Notes under the pieces: generated by a model
What the model was told of the DNA's origin: nothing
Seen by the model: the letters and a program-made list of their open reading frames with translations, nothing else
Databases searched by the model: none
Shown: positions 1-13,500 of the stretch, one piece after another
How the letters are laid out: each line of letters begins with the position of its first letter
How positions within the stretch are numbered: position 1 is the first letter of the stretch
Assembly: GCF_004798865.1 (NCBI RefSeq)
Contig: NW_025335505.1
Location: forward strand, 9,424,681-9,488,680
Origin: Varanus komodoensis
Taxonomy: Eukaryota > Chordata > Lepidosauria > Squamata > Varanidae
Reading direction: 5' to 3'
Length of the DNA stretch: 64,000 bases
Position numbers and translations under genes: made by a program

Positions 1-69
1 CCTGTTCCAACGCCTGACTCTCACTGCAAGCCCCTGGCCCTCTCTCGCGTGCCAACACCTCTGTCGAGC

Positions 70-215
70 CATAAGGCATGATAGCCAGTCACTCAGCCTT
101 AGCCTAACCTCTACCTCAGGTGGATGTTGTTCTGAGGATAAAATGGGGCTAAATAAGCTGCCTCAGGATGCTCACGGGAAGAGAAAAAAGAGGTGGTATA
201 TAAACACAATGTAAC
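70..215 (+). mobile_element. SINE 3' fragment
   Basis: ctaacctctacctcaggtgg, tgttctgaggataaaatggg and agaggtggtatataaacaca match the 3' two-thirds of the same SINE superfamily. The rest of 216-456 shows nothing but the exon 1 polypyrimidine tract. Confidence 0.55.
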
Positions 216-563
216 AGAAATGTACTAAAGGTGAAAAAATAGTTAAGTTAGCTAGACTGTATGAAACACCAACATTAGAATGTTAGAGACAATAGAATTA
301 GTTCAGTGCCCAACTGTGTCTATGTGGCTGTGGCTGCTGGTACATAATCAGATGGAATGGTTTTTTAAATTTGTTTCCTTCCACTTCTGTCATTTGGCAA
401 TATTAATTGCCTTTCTTAATTTCCCCTGGTTCTTAAAAAGCTTATTTCTGGTCTAGAAAAAGGAAGAGATTTTGGAAGATGGCACCAATTTTGGAAGAGC
501 AAATGCTGATGTGAAGCAAAGAAAGAGAAGTTTTTGAAGGAGCTCGCTGAATGCCAACTAGTG

Positions 564-1502
564 ATGGAGGGGAGTGCACAACAGCTCGAAGTAATGCCTA
601 CCTCTCATGGGGCAGTGTGGACCCAGATGGAACTGGCCATTGAGAGGCAGCCTTGCGTGGTTATCCGTGGAAAAAGAGATAAGGCAGGTGTAATCATAAC
701 TGTTCAACCACACTGCGATACAGGAAGAGAGGATCCTGAAGTGAGAGTGCCGGCACAACAGCAAGAACAAAATATGTCCTCTGTAACTGATGAGTTGCAA
801 CTGGAGTGGAACAAACATGAGTCAGTACCGTGTGTGCAACAGCAGACTGCAGGGAAGGAGGTGCCAGCTGTATGTGTCACGGTGCAGGCACAGCCGGTGA
901 GTCAAAGAGACAAAATTCAGCATGAGTGCGTGCACAAGTATCCCACCAGCCAGTATGAGGATGCACCTCATATAATGCTAGATCATCAGGAGACCCAATG
1001 CAAGGAAGAAACCATAGCTGCTGAAGTAGAGCAACAAGACCGGGAAGAGGCGAGTGGGAAAGAGTCAACACCTCTTCAGCAGGTTGCAAATGATTCAGTG
1101 ATCAAAGAGAGTTTGCTGCAGCAGGATAGGTGGCACCAAAGCAAAGAATACCTAAAGCTAGTGCAGTTCCTACAAGCAGACCAAAGTGGAACTAGATTAG
1201 AGGCAGTGGTAACTGAGAAGAAATTTCACTGTGACTGCCAAGATGTGGAACCAACAAAAACAAACCTTTGCCCACTGGGTGTAATGGAGAAAGACACTAA
1301 GGAAATGTCCACCAAACTGCATCAAAAGCAGGCATGTGCTGAAGGGAATGCCACTCATCTCCAACCACTTAGTTTAGATGAACGAGCACAAAAGGTGATT
1401 GTGCAAGAGATGAAAGATGGACGTAAAGATCAAGCAGTAACTCAGAAACCCGGAAGGGATATGCCAAATTACTTTGTTGCAATTCCAATAACCAATGACC
1501 AG
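564..1502 (+). CDS. AKAP7-like exon 1 (first coding exon, long N-terminal region)
   Basis: The exon carries 313 codons without a stop, ending PNYFVAIPITNDQ at a strong donor CAG|GTAGGT, phase 0. I start at the ATG at 564 (G at -3, G at +4) because the frame meets a TGA at 507 upstream. A plausible acceptor (ttatttctggtctag) ends at 456, so the exon may begin at 457 as 5' UTR; small out-of-frame ATGs then precede 564. The N-terminal ~300 residues are hydrophilic, rich in Gln and Glu, with scattered Cys and His, no membrane segment and no domain I recognise. AKAP7 has only a short basic stretch before its domain, so this exon is unusually large for the family. Confidence 0.8.
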
Positions 1503-4500
1503 GTAGGTCGAAAGTTAGTTTACTAATGAATGTAGTGATAAGGGCTTGAAGAAAAGAGAGCCCTCCTTTTCTGGTGAGTACCTTGTTTATAGCTAAAGAA
1601 ATTGATGTAATTTATAATCAATAGTGCATGGGGATCCAGCCCTCAGAGACATGGCAAGGTCTGGTTGCTCACACAACACAGGAAGAAAACTGAAATGCAG
1701 CCTATGTCATTTAAAAAAAGAAGCAACTTTGCCCATTTTCTGGTGTGATGTACAAGGTTAGAGTATTTTATTTTTCTATTATGTTCGCATGCCACCTTTT
1801 CTACAATAAGCCCAGGTTTGTGCACATGGAGGTTAATCCACTTTATCATCAGAGTGACCTTATCAAATAAGCTGAGAGAAAAGACGTCCATGGGAAAGTG
1901 AAGTCAAGTCTCTGTAGTCCAAGTATGACAACAGCACCTGGCTTAAAAAATGAATTGAAATGAAATGTTTTGAAGAGGCCAAATGAAACATTGTAAATTT
2001 TTCTAGAACATACTGGAATTCTGTGTGGCACTCTGCGTTTCTGTTAAGTCTTGTTTGTCCCTTTTCAGACTGTCATTTAATATGTCATTTGAAATACTAT
2101 GTTCAATATCTGCAGTTTAATTTGTTTAATATTCATTGTTAATATCTGCAGCGGCTTCTCCATTTTCTTTTGGAACTGGCACAGTAACCCATTTTGTCTG
2201 GGAAAGCATAGTAGCCTGTTCTCTCTGCTGCAATCTTCTGGGGCTAATAAATGCAACAGGCAGGGGAATTGGCAAAGCAAGAAGAATTTAACCCCATCCA
2301 CATGCTATTGTTCCAAAGAAAATAAACCTCCCACCACCACATGATGGCTTTTAACTACTAAGAACACAAACCCAGTGGCATCTTTAGAGCCACATTAGGC
2401 TTGGCCTAGAGATCCAGTGCTTAGTGCTTCTCCTCTGTAATGCTATAAGGCTCTTTCACTTGAGAGATTTCAGTATTTACGTGGAGAAAAGATCCATTCT
2501 CAGTCATCAACAGAACAGAAGAGAAAATAGCATCCCTGCAGCAGTGCCAGTTAGAATGTGCATCAAATACCTGTAATGATGGCCGTATTTCTAGCTTGAA
2601 TGGTCAGATTTGGTATTCTTTGGTATCAGTTAACATTGTTGAAGAACCATCATTTCATCATAATTGGTTATGCTTGAGGTTTTGTATTTCTCCATTTAGG
2701 CATTGGTCTTCTCATCAGTACATGACTTCCTAAGATTGTATTCTTGCATATTTTCCCCATACAGCAAGCTGAATTGATGAGGACTTAGTTTTTCCTGAAA
2801 TTAGTTTGGCAGACACAAGGAGCAGAAGTATATCTCTCTCACTGGTTTCAGTGTTTTATCGAACAACAAAAAGTGAACATGAATGAATAAGTGAGAAATC
2901 ATGTGAGGAAGAAAATAATAAATCATTGTTTTAACAAATACAAATAATTTTTTAGCCACATACCATATTTCTACCCCAAGTTAAAGGGCAACTCCCCTCC
3001 TTAAAGCAATAATCAAATTGTTTACTGTTTTTTTAGCAGATGTATTTTGTTATGATTCTTACTGCACTTGAGAGGTATGTCTGAAATGATACCATATACT
3101 TAAAATGAGATTCCTCACTTTCACAGTAGTTAATGCATGTTATCTTCACCTATAATAAGTCTTAGAGGACAATCCTATACCACTTAGCAGGGAAAAAGCA
3201 AACTGAATTCAGTACAAACTAGATGTGTGTAATATTGTACTGTACTGTTGTTTGTTAAACTGGTCCAACGTCTCAAACTTTAGCCAGAGGAACTTAAGAA
3301 GTTCTGTTGCTAGCTGTCAGATGTATATGAAGGTTACAGAGCAGGAGAAGGATTGTAAATATTATGCAAATTTTATGGTAATGCCATAGAAAGGAGGGAA
3401 AAAATTGTGGTGAGCATCTCCCTGCATGCATAAGGCTTGGAGAATTATTTTATTTTTGTGATCTGATGTGCATGAGGGAGAATTTCCCTTCTGAGCCAGC
3501 AACCACAGCAGATCAATTGCAGAAAAGGCATCAAGTGATGTAGGGAATGAGGAAGCCAGGATTTCTGTTGTGCAGCCCCTGAGAGATGTGCTGATAGTAG
3601 CATAGAGGACTGAGAGAGAAATAGAGCAGCAAGATCAAGGCAGAAACTAAACACAGGAAACCCTCAAGTAGGCAGTGTTTTGCTGGAGGTAACAACAAGC
3701 CACACACCCACCATGCCTTATTCTCAGAGTGGCTTAACATAACATGGGATTATGCCCACTGAGTAGACTACTGGGCTATCTACTGCCTTGTCGTGGCAAA
3801 GGGGCTTGCGTAGCTCAATGAAGCTATGAGCTATGCCGTGCAGGGCCACCCAAGACGGACAGGTAATAGCAGAGAGCTCTGACAAAACGTGATCCCCTGG
3901 AGAAGGAAATGGCAACCCACTCCAGTATCTTTGCCATGAAAACCCCATGGACAGTACCAAAAGGCAAAAAGATATGATGCCAGAAGATGAGTCCCTCAGG
4001 TCAGGAGATGTCCAATATGCTACTGGGGAAGAGTGGAGGGCTAGTACTAGTAATGCCAGAAAGAATGAAGCGACTGGGTCAAAGCTGAAAGGACGCTCAG
4101 TTGCTGATGTATCTGGTGGTGAAAGGAAAGTCCGATGCTGCAAAGATCTATACTCCATAGGAACCTGGAATGTAACATCCATGAATCAAGGCAAGCTGGA
4201 TGTGGTCAAACAAGAGATGACAGACTGAACATCGACATCTTAGGAATCAGCGAACTGAAATGGACAGGAATGGGTGAATTTAATTCAGATGACCATCAGG
4301 TATACTACTGCGGGCAAGAATCCCTCAGAAGAAATGGAGTAGCCTTCATAGTCAATAAAAGAATAGGAAAAGCAGTACTGGGATACAATCTCCAAAATGA
4401 CAGAATGATCTCAGTTCGAATCCAAGGCAAAACATTCAACATCACAGTAGTCCAAGTCTATGCCCCAACCACTGGTGCTGAAGAGGCTGAAGTTGACCAG

Positions 4501-7500
4501 TTCTATGAAGGCCCACAACACCTTCTAGAATTAACACCCAAAAATGATGTCCTTATCATCCTGGGGGATTGGAATGCTAAAGTAGGAAGCCAAAAGATCA
4601 CCGGAATAACAGGCAAGTTTGGCCTTGTAGTACAAAATGAAGCAGGGCACAGGCTGGTAGAATTTTGTCAAGAGAATACGATGGTCATAGCAAACACTCT
4701 TTTCCAACAACCCAAGAGACAACTCTACACTTGGACATCACCAGACGGTCAACACAGAAATCAGATTGACTATGTGCTCTGCAGCCAAAAATGGAGAAGC
4801 TCTATACAGTCAGTAAAAACTAGACCAGGAGCTGACTGTGGCTCAGATCATGAGCTTCTCGTTGCAAAATTTAGACTTAAACTGAAGAAAGTAGGGAAAA
4901 GCACTAGCCCATTCAGGTATGACCTAAATCGTATCCTTGGGCTCCAAGATCACTGCAGACGGGGACTGCAGCCAAGAAATTAAAAGACACTTGCTCCTTG
5001 GGAGGAAAGCTATGGCAAATCTAGACAGCATACTAAAAAGCAGAGACATCACCCTGCCAACAAAAGTGCATATAGTCAAGGCTATGGTTTTCCCAGTTGC
5101 AATGTATGGCTGTGAAAGCTGGACCATAAGGAAGGCTGAGTGCCAAAGAATTGAGGCCTTTGAATTGTGGTGCTGGAGGAGACTCCTGCGAGTCCCTTGG
5201 ACCACAAGGCGATCCAACCTGTCACTCCTAGAGATCAACCTGACTACTCTTTAGAAGGCCAGATCCTGAAGATGAAACTCAAATACTTTGGCCACCTAAT
5301 GAGAAGGAAGGACTCCCTGGAGAAGAATCTAATGCTGGGAACAATAGATGGCAAAAGAAGAAGGGGATGGCAGAGAATGAGGTGGCTAGATGGAGTCACT
5401 GAAGCAGTTGGTGTGTGCTTGGGTGGACTCCGGGGGATGGTGGAGGACAGGAAGGCCTGGAGGAAGGTTGTCCATGGGGTTGCGATGGGTCAGACACGAC
5501 TTCACGACTAACAACAACAACAATCTACCCTAGTATTGTCAACACAGACTCATAGAAGTTCTCCAGGGTTCCAGGCAGGGATTCTCTCAGCTCTTCTAGG
5601 CCTAAATTTTCCTTTTGGGCCTTATTTGCCAGATTGGCTGGATTGCAGTCCAAGAGGATCAAGTGGGACATAGCAGAACAGTGCTGTGGGGAGAACTGAA
5701 GGTGTCAGATCTTCCTTTTTCATGCACTTTACTGGTGCAACTAAACATGGCGTAAGTTGGGGCCTTTCCTCACTTTGGAGAGAGGGTTACAGTCAATTCA
5801 TTTTTTTAAAGAAATTAACCTCTTTCATCCCATTGCTGTCAATACAATGGATGTAGACCAGTGCAAGTTCATGACTGGTGATGTTATTACCCAAGGAAGT
5901 GTCCAGGGAATGGGAAGGCTTTCAAGCTGAAAGTGGCTTCTAGAATACAAGTTATCTATTGATAATTCCAGAATAATAGGGTTTCTATAAGGTGTATTCT
6001 CTCGGTGTATTGCTACATTTTGCCTCTTTCAAATAGAGTATTCTTGGTGATGACAAACAGATACTCTTTGAGTAATGGTAGATTAAAAAGGGAAAAGATT
6101 TTTTTAAAAAAATATTTTTAAAAAGGAAGCTCAAATACTTTGGTTACCTAATGAGAAGGAAGAGGACTAATTGGAAAAGACCCTGATCCTGGGAATGATT
6201 GAAGGCAAAATGAGAAGGGGATGGTGGAGGAAGAGGTGGCTGGATGGAGTCACTGGTGCAGTGGGGTTGGGTGGACTCGGAGGGATGGTAGAGGACAGGA
6301 AAGCCTGGCATGCTGTGGTTCATGGGGGCATGACTTTGATTAAAGATTAAAAAGGGATACAGCAAACCAGAAGTACTCTGATTTGGAAGATGTGATTAAC
6401 TCAGTATCAGGGTGAGTGGAGAGAAAACAGATTTTGTGCGACATTTTTTCATGAACTTTCAATGCTTTCTTTTGGATGCAACCAAATGATGCAAATCATA
6501 GCCACTACCCATCCTTCTATGCCTATTAGTATGTAGTTTTCCTAAGTGTTTAATATCTAATGAAGTTGGGCATCATTGTTTGTCTTAGTTATTATATTTT
6601 CTAGTTTATTAATAACCTGGTTTTAACCAGTGTATCAATTAATTGATTCATATACTTCAATCTGCTTGATTCAATTTATTAATAAATATGCATATTGCCA
6701 AATGGGGTGCTTTTTGTGATACCTCACAAAGTATAAGAAATCTTAACACTTAACCCACAAAGTTGTTGCTTGCTTTTGGAAAGAAAAGTCAACTTCAGTA
6801 TTATCTTTTTCAATCCATGGTACAGAAATGCACCAGAAACAAAACTAGTTCAAAAGTTTGCCCTTAACTCATGGCTCCATTAATTGAAATTTGTCCTCAG
6901 TGATTAATAAAATGTAGTTGATGCATTTTTAAAACCACTGAAGTTTGGTGCCTTTATTTCAAATGTGCACATGTACGTGAATTGATCATACACTAGGTCA
7001 CTCTGGGTGCCCTTGAATGGCAGGTGCATTTGGGTGTGTTCTTAAAAATAATTTATTTTATTTTATTTATTTAAAACATTTTTATGCTGCCCCCATCGTA
7101 ACGAAGCCTCGGGGCAGCTCACAACAGGATACAAAGTACATAACTACATAAATAATAACAATATAGCAATTTAAAAAAATGTTTAAAAGGTCCATTTGAG
7201 GACCATTTTTCTTTTTAAAAAACGAATGTTCTTGGCTTTGTTAATGAATAAAACTGAATTATACCAATTGGAATTATACAGTATTCCCAGTATATATTAA
7301 AGCTGGTGTCTATTGGGACCTCCTTTTCCTGGTTAAGTTCATTCATCTTAATCCTAACTGCATTATTAAAGATTCTTTCAAAAGGCACTTTTTCCCTACA
7401 GTCTTTCAGCAACTCATTGCTGTGCAGAAGAAATAGACTCCAGAAAGCTAAAGCTAAAAAATGCACCATGCAGCTCAGTAAAAATAGTGTCTTTAAAAAT

Positions 7501-10500
7501 GGCAGTTCTAGTCATCTGAATGAATTTACCCGTTACAGTTTACCACTTGGGAAAAGGCATTCATTTCTTCTAGTAATCAGAAAGTAGCACATGATTGATT
7601 ATGGAAATACTGTTCTATTTTCACAGTCTATTAACAATTGACAGACTTAAATACTTAAAACTTTAACACAAATGGGTGCAAGTATTAACTTCAGGAAAAA
7701 AAACACTTCCTCTGTTTTTAGATTCTGGATAAAATTGAAGATGTCCAAGAGCTTATATTTACCAAAGAGCCTGATCTGTTAAAAGCCCTAATTCCAGTTC
7801 AAACTATGCATCTTACCATTATCGTAGCTCATCTGAGAACAGAAGATGATGTGAAAAGGTAAGAGAAATCAAAGAACTGGATTGGTCCTTCCAGGACAAT
7901 TGTTGCTTGGTTCCACAAAGTTAGGAATACTTTTTATTTTGTTCTTAAAAGATGGTGTTGCTGTTTTAGGTTTTTTGAGTGGGATGGGTCTTCTGGCCAT
8001 TGATGAGAAGCATAACAACTTGTCAACAACCTCTATATGAATCCTGGAGAGGGAGGAAGTGCCCTTTGGAACTTGCTTCAATGTAAAGATAACATACTAT
8101 CTGATAAGGAATGGGAGCAACTTGACTGTAGATAGTGCAGCTGCTTCCAGTATTACGTGTGGTGCTTTGCCTTGAGCATACCAGCTTTAAATGAGCCACC
8201 TTGATTTAACAGAACCATGCAAAGAAATGTTTCTGTTGTTCAACTGTCACAATAAGTTTGGGAAGTTCTTAAATAGAAGGTCTGATTTCCAGCCTGGACC
8301 CTCGGACTCACAAACAAGAGCATCCTAGAGTTGCTCTTCTCACCACTGCAACCTGCTTATTTGAATAAATATTTATGCATGTATTTATAGGCCACCTATA
8401 ACAACTGAGGCTTTCCTGGGCAGCTTACGATACACTGAACATGTGAAAACATAATAAAATATATTAAAAACCCATTAAAACACCAATGTGTCTAAAAACA
8501 TCTATAGTAACAGTATGGAAAGGTCCACAGCATTCCAGGCATCTCTCTTTGGCCTAGACAAGGAGAGGTGGTGAGGCAGGTGAGTGGCAGATGCCATTGC
8601 TCATCTTCTCACTGACTGTTTCAGACAACGGTGGTAGTGAGAAGGAAGGGCAGAGGCGCCCTTATCTACCTACTCAGTGGCTGTCGACCAAGTAGGAGGC
8701 GGTGCTGATGAAAGTAAGAGCAATAGTGGCTGGTGCCAGTGCCAGTGAGAAGGTAGACTCAGGGATGGGTGTTCCATTGAGGAAATCTTGCTCAAGGTTC
8801 CTCCAAAACCTGGGTCCAGCACCATGTAGAATACATTAGACTACTAGTGAAATTAGCTGGACCATCAGAATTTGTATGTTCCATAGTAGCTACAGAGCAT
8901 GAAAAAACTGGAACAGTTGCGGGGGGGGGGGTTATATACAAGTGACTTAAGACATCATGAGAGGACACTTCTAACTGTCTGTACGACTGGTTGTAACATA
9001 TAAATTGTCTAAAGTCAAATATTTTTGTGTATCATATGCACAATCAAGTTATTGACAAGAGAAAATGGATAAGGAAAGCGGCAAATTGACAACTTCCAAT
9101 TTGCCATCTGGTTGCTGGTCTTCACCAAAGTAACTTTGGAATTTCCTCCTGCCCCCTCCCCACCCAAAATCCAACCTTTGATACATTGGAATGGTTAGAA
9201 CAGTCCTGGAGAACTTGTAGACCACTGTGGCTGTCTGGGGCTCCCACCTTAGTCTCCACCCTAGGCATTTTAGCAAAATGTAAAGCGGGGTGGAGGGACC
9301 CCTGAGCCTCACACTGTTTCCAATCTGGATCTAGCCCCCTGCATTTTGAGTAAGAAGGGGGGGAAAAAAGGGACCTGCTAGCTACATCTTCAAAGTGATG
9401 TGTCATTTCCATCTGACTTGGTTGTGAAGGAGAAATAGAATTGGAGTGCAATGCTAAACATATTAACCCAGTGATCTCTGAGCATTTAAGTCTGAGTAGA
9501 CATGCATAGGATTGTACATTTGGAATAAAAACTTACACACTTGAAAATAGCTCAGAGACTTCATACCTCCTACTTCTAACATATGGTGGTAGAAGAACTG
9601 GGACTAGCTTGCAAAACTTTTTGGAGTGGAGAGAATAATCCAGAGGACTCCCTCCCTTTTTAGTTTTCATGTGAACTGGCATAGCTGAAATCAATTTACT
9701 GTGAGATTTTGTATGATTGTGACTTACTACCCTAGAAAGCACAAAGTATTTTGGACAGGATAACTGACAGTCTTTTCTTTTTGGGAATTTCCAAAGGAAC
9801 AGAGTCTACTGACCATTTTGTGTTGGCTGTTGTGTATTTTAAATGTGATTTTAGGAAGGCTTTATTGCACTGAGGTCATTATGAGATTAAAAAAGGGACC
9901 ACCATAAATACTCTTCAACAACACTGCTTGATTGGTCATTTATAGAGCCATGCTTTATATTGCTACTTACTAGCACTTCTAGCTGGGAGCTGAAGTGCAA
10001 AGCATTTGCAGATTTATTTTCTTCTTGCCCTTGCTCTTAGAACCTAATCAAATTGAAACGATAGAACAGAAGACAAGCTGTAGAAAAGTGTTTTGTAAAT
10101 GTGTATCTTAAAAATTCATTGTCTTCTCATGTTGAACTGCACAAGTTACCATGAAATGTCAGACATCTCTTAGAATTTTGTATTCTTTATAATCAAAGTG
10201 GTCTTGTTGTTAAGAGTTAGACTGGGGCTAGGGAAACTCACTGGTTTACTTTAGGCCAGTCATGGATGCTCAGTTTAACTTACCTCACTGGGTGGTGGTT
10301 TTGAGGTTAAACAGAAAGATGATACTCATAAGCTCGCTTGAATTCTTTGTTAGAGGAAGAAAGGCAGAATGTAAATGTAATTCAGTAGTAATAATGATAT
10401 TAATAACTCTAAAGGACTATTTTAAATTAGATATTCTCTCTGTGTATATCTTTTTATATCATATGATTTCCTATTATTATTAAAGTAACTGGCTGAACTT

Positions 10501-13500
10501 CAAATGTAAAATGTCTTTTTCCCTTTTTTAATGACAGAAAACTAGTGTCTAAAAACAAAACCTTGTTGTAGGGCTAACAATATAATAGATAATGATCAAT
10601 AGGACATGACTGAGTAATGGATTTGTTCTGGTGTAACAGTAGGTAAAATAACATAAGGCAAAGCTGTGGAACAATTACAATGTAATATTATACCAGAAAA
10701 AGCTTAGATTATTTTTCTGTGGCTTTACAGGATCTTGTAACCTCAGCACAGGTTAGACATCTTGATATATAGCTTTTTTCCCTGCAACATTAGATGTGAT
10801 ATTAGGCAGTTCTGATGATTTGGCTGCTGAAACCATAAACACAGCTATGTGAAAGAAAATAATCAAATGTATTGATACTTACTTGACACAAGGAATGTTC
10901 TGCATACACACATGAAGTATGAACCTCTTTGGGGTGTTCTTCCACATCTTGTTGCAAGCCTTATGCTTTTGTGTGAAACTAGAGGCATCTTCCTCCTCTT
11001 CAAGCAAACATTCTTAAAACCCACCACAACCTCAGAATTACTTCCCCAGCTGCTTGACTAGTGATTTCCTATGTTTCAAGTGTGTTTCATTTATCTTAAG
11101 GGCCGTTTCTGCTCTAGAGCACAGCAAGGCCAAAGTGCAAGCTCTGTTGCAGGGGAAACTCTTTAGCATGACATTTCGTGGGATTGGCCAGTTTAACAAG
11201 CAAGTGATCTATGTTAAAATGTCAGAGGATGAACAGCAAGCACTAAGAAAAATTGCAGGTTAGTATCAAACATTTACGATATATCTCAAATCACAGTTGA
11301 AATGGACATTGAAATGGTATCTAACTGTTGAATCGGCTGCAAATCCTACTTTTATCCGTGTTTAAAAGTAGATCCTGTGGATGAATTACATTTATATTAC
11401 TTTTATGTACAAAAAGATTTATATCCAGTCTTGCTTAAGAAACCAATATTCCAACCCTTCTCCCTCATTCTCCTTATATCAGGACTCCCTCTTTAGACCC
11501 TTATTATCTTTCTTTTAGTCCCACATTTTCAACAAAGCCTTCAGCTTATTCCCTTACTACTCATTTTCACAAATAAAACTAAATACGTATGTAAGCATTT
11601 GGTAAACATGCATTTACTCCATTCATTTCTTGTGCTACAATGTGAAATTTAAGCTCTTTGAGCCAAATACGTCTGTCTTTGGCCTATAGTACTTAGTAGC
11701 ATTGTATGTTTGGGTGTACACTTGTGCTTATGCAAGGGTAATTGAATAACATATTGGTATGATTAGTGGTGATCGCATTTGTTCAGTGATGTCTTAGTCT
11801 TGTCTGAAGTGTGTAAAAGGACAATACATCAGAGGGGTTTTGTGTGTGCCTGCATGCAAGATTGACATGTCCAGAGGCTGGACGTGCTGGCAGAAAACCA
11901 TTCAGGTATTTTTGGTCTGGCTCAGAGATTAGCTCATTAGCATGACTAGGGATACTGTCCTGAGAAGTCATCAAATAGGCAAGTAGAGTTTTCTAAAGCA
12001 GGTATGGGGAACTGGCAGCTCTCTAGGTTTTTGGCCACTGTTCCATCAGTTCTAGCTAGCACAGAAGGATTTTGGGACTTGTATGACCCTCCAGATGTTT
12101 TGGTTTACATTGCTCACACTTGCTCTAACAGTGGATTCAACAAGTACTTGTGCAACTTACACTGTGGCACCTATATTAATTCTGAATGAAAGTTCTGGGA
12201 TAGGAAACCTTAGACCTAGAGGCCAAATCCAACCCATATTTCCGTAGCCTTCCTCCAGCCACTCAACATTTGGTGGTTTCCTGGTTTTTGTGAAGTTCTT
12301 CTCTCATTCTCAAAGGTTGAAATGGTTCTCCCAAGGCTTTGTCATTGGGAGAAAAGAAAGAGGCTTCAGCATGCTGGGGTTGCGTGCACTTGGTCACACC
12401 TTTTTTGCTTTCAGCCCAACCCCTGATGGGGATGTGGTCCCCAACTGTTTCTTCACAAGGGAGTTTGGCCTTGGTGTGAATATTTCCCAGCCTTGCTCTA
12501 AGTCAAGGTGGGCAACTAAAGGCCCTAAACATATTTTGGCCTAGCGCTTCCTTATTGATTTATTGATTTATTTATTTATTTATTTTTCGAATGTATATCC
12601 TGTCTTTTTCCTACAAAAGGCTCAAGGCAGCTTACATCCTCCTCCTCCTCCATCTTATCCCCACAACAACAACCCTGTGAGGTAGGTTGGGCTGAGAGTC
12701 TGTGACTGGCCCAAAGTCACCCAGTTGGCTCCATGGCTGAGCGGGGACTTGAACCCAGATCCTCTGAGTCCCAGTCCCGTGCTCTTAACCACTGCGCCAC
12801 ACTGGCTCTCCGTCATGCCTCATGACTGGTTATGTTGGCTGGGGCAAATGAGAGTTGTAGGTAACTGGAGGTTACAAGGTGCTCACTGTTGCTCTAAGTA
12901 CACAGGAATCTAGTTTTCCTGGCCTTGGATAGCTCCTTATTTTCCCAAGGTACACGGATGGAATAAACCTTATTCAGTACAATAGAATGGGCCCTTCTTC
13001 ACAGATAGAACCACTAGATGCAATGCCATGCAGTGAAGAAATGGGATTGCTGTCATGTGCTTAGAGCCAACTGAGCTTGGAGAAAAGGCACAAAGGGGAC
13101 AAAATTACTACAGGAGCAGGCCGCTTATTACACAAGGACCAGAGCAAGTGCAAGATGGTGGTGGTGGTGTTGACCCATGCTGCCCCCTGGTGGTCCTCAC
13201 TTGGGCATCACATTGCAATAGCTGTCTTCCATGAGCATCAGCAATTATCTACTGTTGTGGTACATTTGGCAACACCGGTTCTGCCTATTGAATATTTTGC
13301 AAATAAAAGCTTGGGAAGGGAGTTGACTTTCATCAGGAAATATTAGGGAGAAAAAGTTGTCTCTCTTTCTCCATGGCCTGATGAGATTGTCTTTCCTCAT
13401 GCCCGCCCATCCATGCTTGCCTCTGTGGCTGCCATTAAACCTTGAAATAAACAGAGGATCCCATGATGAAGTTTCCGCTATTACAGCTCATTGCAGCTTC

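Larger units (their letters stand above)
1503..7721 (+). other. Intron 1 of the AKAP7-like gene
   Basis: Apart from the BovB (3745-5520), the second BovB tail (6126-6345), a SINE piece (5523-5605) and a LINE/SINE tail (7040-7190), I see only AT-rich unique DNA. The short frames here have no family similarity. Confidence 0.7.
7859..11100 (+). other. Intron 2 of the AKAP7-like gene
   Basis: It contains a decayed LINE tail near 8361-8500, a G10 tract at 8921, a dispersed-repeat core near 9440-9510 and an old SINE at 10205-10395. Sequence at 8500-8830, with repeated gagaaggt and gtgccagtg motifs, is probably an unrecognised repeat. No exon was seen. Confidence 0.6.

Noticed and set aside
3724-4182. 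- strand frame of 152 codons
   Set aside because: Antisense of the BovB leader and endonuclease start.
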